DNA from: Negativicutes bacterium
Lineage (GTDB): Bacteria; Bacillota; Negativicutes; SKW292
Assembly: GCA_026416215.1 (NCBI GenBank)
Contig: JAOAFP010000072.1
Span: forward strand, 1-7,273
Length of the DNA: 7,273 nt
Reading direction: 5' to 3'
The position numbers and the translations under genes are program-made. The first letter of the stretch is position 1, and each line of letters starts with the position of its first letter. The notes beneath the pieces are model-generated. The model saw only the letters and a program-made list of their open reading frames with translations. It had not been told where the DNA came from and did not search any database. Positions 6,592-7,273 of this stretch are shown one piece after another.

Positions 6592-7273
6592 ATGAACAGC
6601 GAACCCGGCCCGCGCTTCCACTCGGTCCGCCTGCAGGAGGACAAGTGCAAAGGGTGTGTGAACTGTATCCGCCGCTGTCCGACCGAGGCCATCCGCGTCC
6701 GGCAGGGCAAGGCGAGGATTACCGACGAACGCTGCATTGATTGCGGCGAGTGCATCCGCGTCTGCCCGAACCGGGCCAAGTACGCTCTTACCGACGAGCT
6801 GTCCGGGCTGGCCGGCTACCGGTTCAACATTGCCCTGCCGGCTCCGTCCCTTTACGCCCAGTTTGACACCGACGTGGCCATCGAGCAGATCCTCGGCGGG
6901 TTGCTGGCCATCGGGTTCGATGCGGTGGTGGAGGTGGCACGGGGAGCTGAGCTGGTGTCGCTGGCCCTGCGCGACCATCTGGCCCGCCGGGACATCAGGC
7001 GTCCGGTGATTTCCAACGCCTGTCCGGCGGTACTGCGGCTGATCCAGGTCTGTTTCCCCGAACTGCTCGACCATGTCCTGCCGCTGGATGCACCGGTGGA
7101 GGTGGCGGCACGGCTGGCCCGCCGCCACTACGCCGGTCAGCGGTCGGGCGGGCTGCCGGCCGAGCAGCTGGGAGTGTGGTTTATCAGCCCCTGCCCGGCC
7201 AAGATGACAGCGGTCCGCCAGCCGCTGGGCTTCAGCCAGTCGCAGGTCAGCGGCGTAATCGCCATGTATAGGG
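6592..7273 (+). CDS. [FeFe]-hydrogenase-like iron-sulfur protein, probably sensory (HsfB-like), N-terminal part
   Basis: The gene opens at ATG 6592 and is still open after 227 codons at the window edge. The N-terminus is a 2[4Fe-4S] ferredoxin domain: C19-x2-C22-x2-C25-x3-C29-P and C48-x2-C51-x2-C54-x3-C58-P. The start of the [FeFe]-hydrogenase large-subunit domain follows. The first H-cluster motif, normally TSCCPxW, reads S141-N-A-C144-P-A-V. The second, normally MPCxxKxxE, reads S199-P-C201-P-A-K204-M-T-A207, followed by 'AVRQPLG' and 'VSGVIAMY', which also match the family. Both cubane-ligand cysteines visible here (C144, C201) and the lysine are kept, but the proton-relay Cys is A143 and the Glu is A207. 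This suggests a cofactor-binding but weakly active or inactive sensor. There is no clear ribosome binding site; the preceding stop is 5 nt upstream, so translation is probably by reinitiation. The third motif, any PAS domain and the C-terminus lie outside the window. Confidence 0.87.
   Translation, partial: MNSEPGPRFHSVRLQEDKCKGCVNCIRRCPTEAIRVRQGKARITDERCIDCGECIRVCPNRAKYALTDELSGLAGYRFNIALPAPSLYAQFDTDVAIEQILGGLLAIGFDAVVEVARGAELVSLALRDHLARRDIRRPVISNACPAVLRLIQVCFPELLDHVLPLDAPVEVAARLARRHYAGQRSGGLPAEQLGVWFISPCPAKMTAVRQPLGFSQSQVSGVIAMYR

Noticed and set aside
1..7273. CRISPR arrays, tRNA/rRNA genes, insertion sequences, prophage or defence genes
   Set aside because: I saw no regularly spaced repeats, no tRNA-like cloverleaf and no transposase or integrase sequence; the genes are continuous and of similar composition.

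Overview
The window is a GC-rich (by eye 60% or more), tightly packed bacterial segment with every supported gene on the + strand. It holds the 3' end of one gene, five complete genes and the 5' part of a seventh. The valS-folC order, GTG/ATG starts with strong AGGAGG-type ribosome binding sites, and a hydrogenase-linked DRTGG / RsbW-like ATPase / ferredoxin-hydrogenase cluster all point to an anaerobic Firmicute of the Clostridia (Peptococcaceae/Moorella-like). That placement is inferred from gene order and family resemblance; no rRNA or other phylogenetic marker was analysed.

Region 1 (1-286) is the C-terminal end of a 5'-nucleotidase-family metallophosphatase. Region 2 (287-448) is a short intergenic stretch. 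It carries a long near-perfect hairpin, probably a two-way terminator, then a plausible promoter and the ribosome binding site of valS. I see no T-box leader, which is notable for a Firmicute valS.

Region 3 (449-5707) is a likely operon: valS (valyl-tRNA synthetase), folC (folylpolyglutamate/dihydrofolate synthase) and a polytopic O-antigen-ligase/polymerase family membrane protein. The membrane protein's start codon overlaps the folC stop (ATGA).

Region 4 (5708-7273) follows an 83-nt gap containing an 8-bp inverted repeat and an unused-looking AGGAGG. It encodes three tightly coupled genes: a small DRTGG-domain protein with a Cys-Cys pair, an RsbW/SpoIIAB-like GHKL ATPase, and the first 227 codons of an [FeFe]-hydrogenase-like protein with two N-terminal [4Fe-4S] clusters. 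In that protein the proton-relay cysteine of the first H-cluster motif is replaced by alanine and the acidic residue of the second motif is also missing. This is the pattern of a sensory rather than a catalytic hydrogenase. Together the three genes look like a redox or H2-responsive partner-switching module, and this is the most interesting part of the window. The hydrogenase-like gene runs off the right edge.
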